Assembly (NCBI GenBank): GCA_010028225.1 | Contig: RGOY01000091.1 | Coordinates: forward strand, 1 to 5,348 | Direction of reading: 5' to 3' | Origin: Actinomycetota bacterium | Lineage (GTDB): Bacteria > Actinomycetota > Actinomycetes > Nanopelagicales > Nanopelagicaceae | DNA length: 5,348 nucleotides | Shown here: piece by piece, positions 4,685-5,348 of the stretch | Numbering within the stretch: the stretch's first letter is position 1 | Layout: each line of letters starts with the position of its first letter | Program-made: the position numbers and the translations under genes | Notes under the pieces: model-generated | What the model saw: only the letters and a program-made list of their open reading frames with translations | Database searches by the model: none | Told to the model about the DNA's origin: nothing

Positions 4685-5348
4685 CAACATATGCGACACG
4701 ACCGCTCGAGAGCACGAGCCCTGGCCTTGATATGCGAAATCGTGAGTCACAACTAAGGCCCACATCAAAGGGTCAGACGATTCGAAAGCTACTCACCACT
4801 ACCGATCACAAGACGATCGGACATATGTATCTTGTCACGTCATTTGCCTGGTTCTTATTCGCAGGCATCCTCGCGCTTTTCATTCGCGCTGAATTAACTC
4901 GCCCCGGACTCCAATTCATGAGCGTCGAGCAGTACAACCAGGTATTCACAATGCACGGCACGATCATGCTCTTGATGTTCGCCACACCTCTCTTTGTTGG
5001 TTTTGCAAATGTTGTTATGCCGTTGCAGATTGGCGCAGCAGATGTGGCATTTCCGCGAATGAACATGCTCTCCTACTGGCTCTATTTCTTTGGGTCATTG
5101 ATGGCAACGGCAGGTTTCCTCGCACCAGGTGGCGCGGCATCATTCGGTTGGACCGCTTATGCGCCGCTCTCTCGAGTTGAGTATTCGCCAGGAATTGGTT
5201 CAGACCTTTGGATTGTCGGACTTGCAGTGAGCGGACTTGGAACCATCCTCGGTGGCGTCAACTTCATCACGACGATCTTCACGATGCGCGCTCCTGGAAT
5301 GACAATGTTTCGTATGTCCATCTTCTCCTGGAACGTACTTCTCACCTC
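4681..5348 (+). CDS. ctaD: Cytochrome c oxidase subunit I, 5' part (right edge truncates it)
   Basis: This haem-copper oxidase subunit reduces O2 and pumps protons. The window holds 222 codons with no stop, roughly the first 40% of a typical subunit I. Visible landmarks are TTTDHKTIG (39-47) before helix I; FTMHGTIM (89-96), where His92 is a ligand of low-spin haem a; MPLQIGAADVAFPRMN (113-128); and LAPGGAASFGW (147-157) before the next helix. Aligned on His92, Asn110, Asp121 and Asn128 match Rhodobacter sphaeroides Asn121, Asp132 and Asn139, the D-channel entry of A-type pumps. The binuclear-centre histidines and Tyr lie outside the window. The start ATG at 4681 overlaps the ctaC TGA (ATGA) and is preceded by AAGGGG at 4668-4673, so translation is probably coupled to ctaC. 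A basic N-terminal tail of about 30 residues precedes the conserved core. Confidence 0.97.
   Translation, partial: MTTYATRPLESTSPGLDMRNRESQLRPTSKGQTIRKLLTTTDHKTIGHMYLVTSFAWFLFAGILALFIRAELTRPGLQFMSVEQYNQVFTMHGTIMLLMFATPLFVGFANVVMPLQIGAADVAFPRMNMLSYWLYFFGSLMATAGFLAPGGAASFGWTAYAPLSRVEYSPGIGSDLWIVGLAVSGLGTILGGVNFITTIFTMRAPGMTMFRMSIFSWNVLLT

Overview
The window looks like a chromosomal segment of an actinobacterium. The ErpA and adenosine-kinase-like proteins closely resemble, from memory, the Mycobacterium tuberculosis proteins Rv2204c and Rv2202c. The order erpA, adoK, ctaC also matches the mycobacterial neighbourhood in outline. GC is only about half and the genes are tightly packed: an 11-bp convergent gap, a 28-bp divergent gap, and 1-bp and 4-bp overlaps. 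Two genes carry TANNNT -10 boxes exactly 6 nt before their ATG, which suits leaderless transcription. A streamlined, lower-GC aquatic actinobacterium would fit, but the sequence does not prove it.

Layout, left to right. Bases 1-968 (minus strand) hold most of nadA, quinolinate synthase, running off the left edge. A 131-bp divergent promoter region separates it from erpA (1100-1447, plus), an A-type Fe-S carrier. It is followed by a PfkB-family adenosine kinase (1521-2501, plus). Converging on that gene from the right is a minus-strand pair: a cysteine-desulfurase-like protein (2722-3882), then a 69-residue TusA-family protein (2513-2722), joined by a TGATG stop/start overlap. A 28-bp divergent gap separates the desulfurase homologue from ctaC (3911-4684), which overlaps ctaD by ATGA. 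ctaD runs off the right edge. No rRNA, tRNA, CRISPR, insertion sequence or phage feature was seen, and no gene-free stretch reaches 300 bp.

The genes share a sulfur, Fe-S and respiration theme. NadA needs a [4Fe-4S] cluster, ErpA delivers clusters, TusA carries persulfide sulfur, and CtaC/CtaD form the core of an aa3-type cytochrome c oxidase. The most surprising item is the desulfurase-like protein. It keeps the catalytic-cysteine loop (GSAC, Cys333) but has Ser219 where the PLP-binding lysine should be. Other PLP contacts (Gln, His and the SGxT phosphate loop) are also replaced. It is probably not an ordinary cysteine desulfurase and may be a PLP-independent sulfur-relay partner of the TusA protein encoded next to it.
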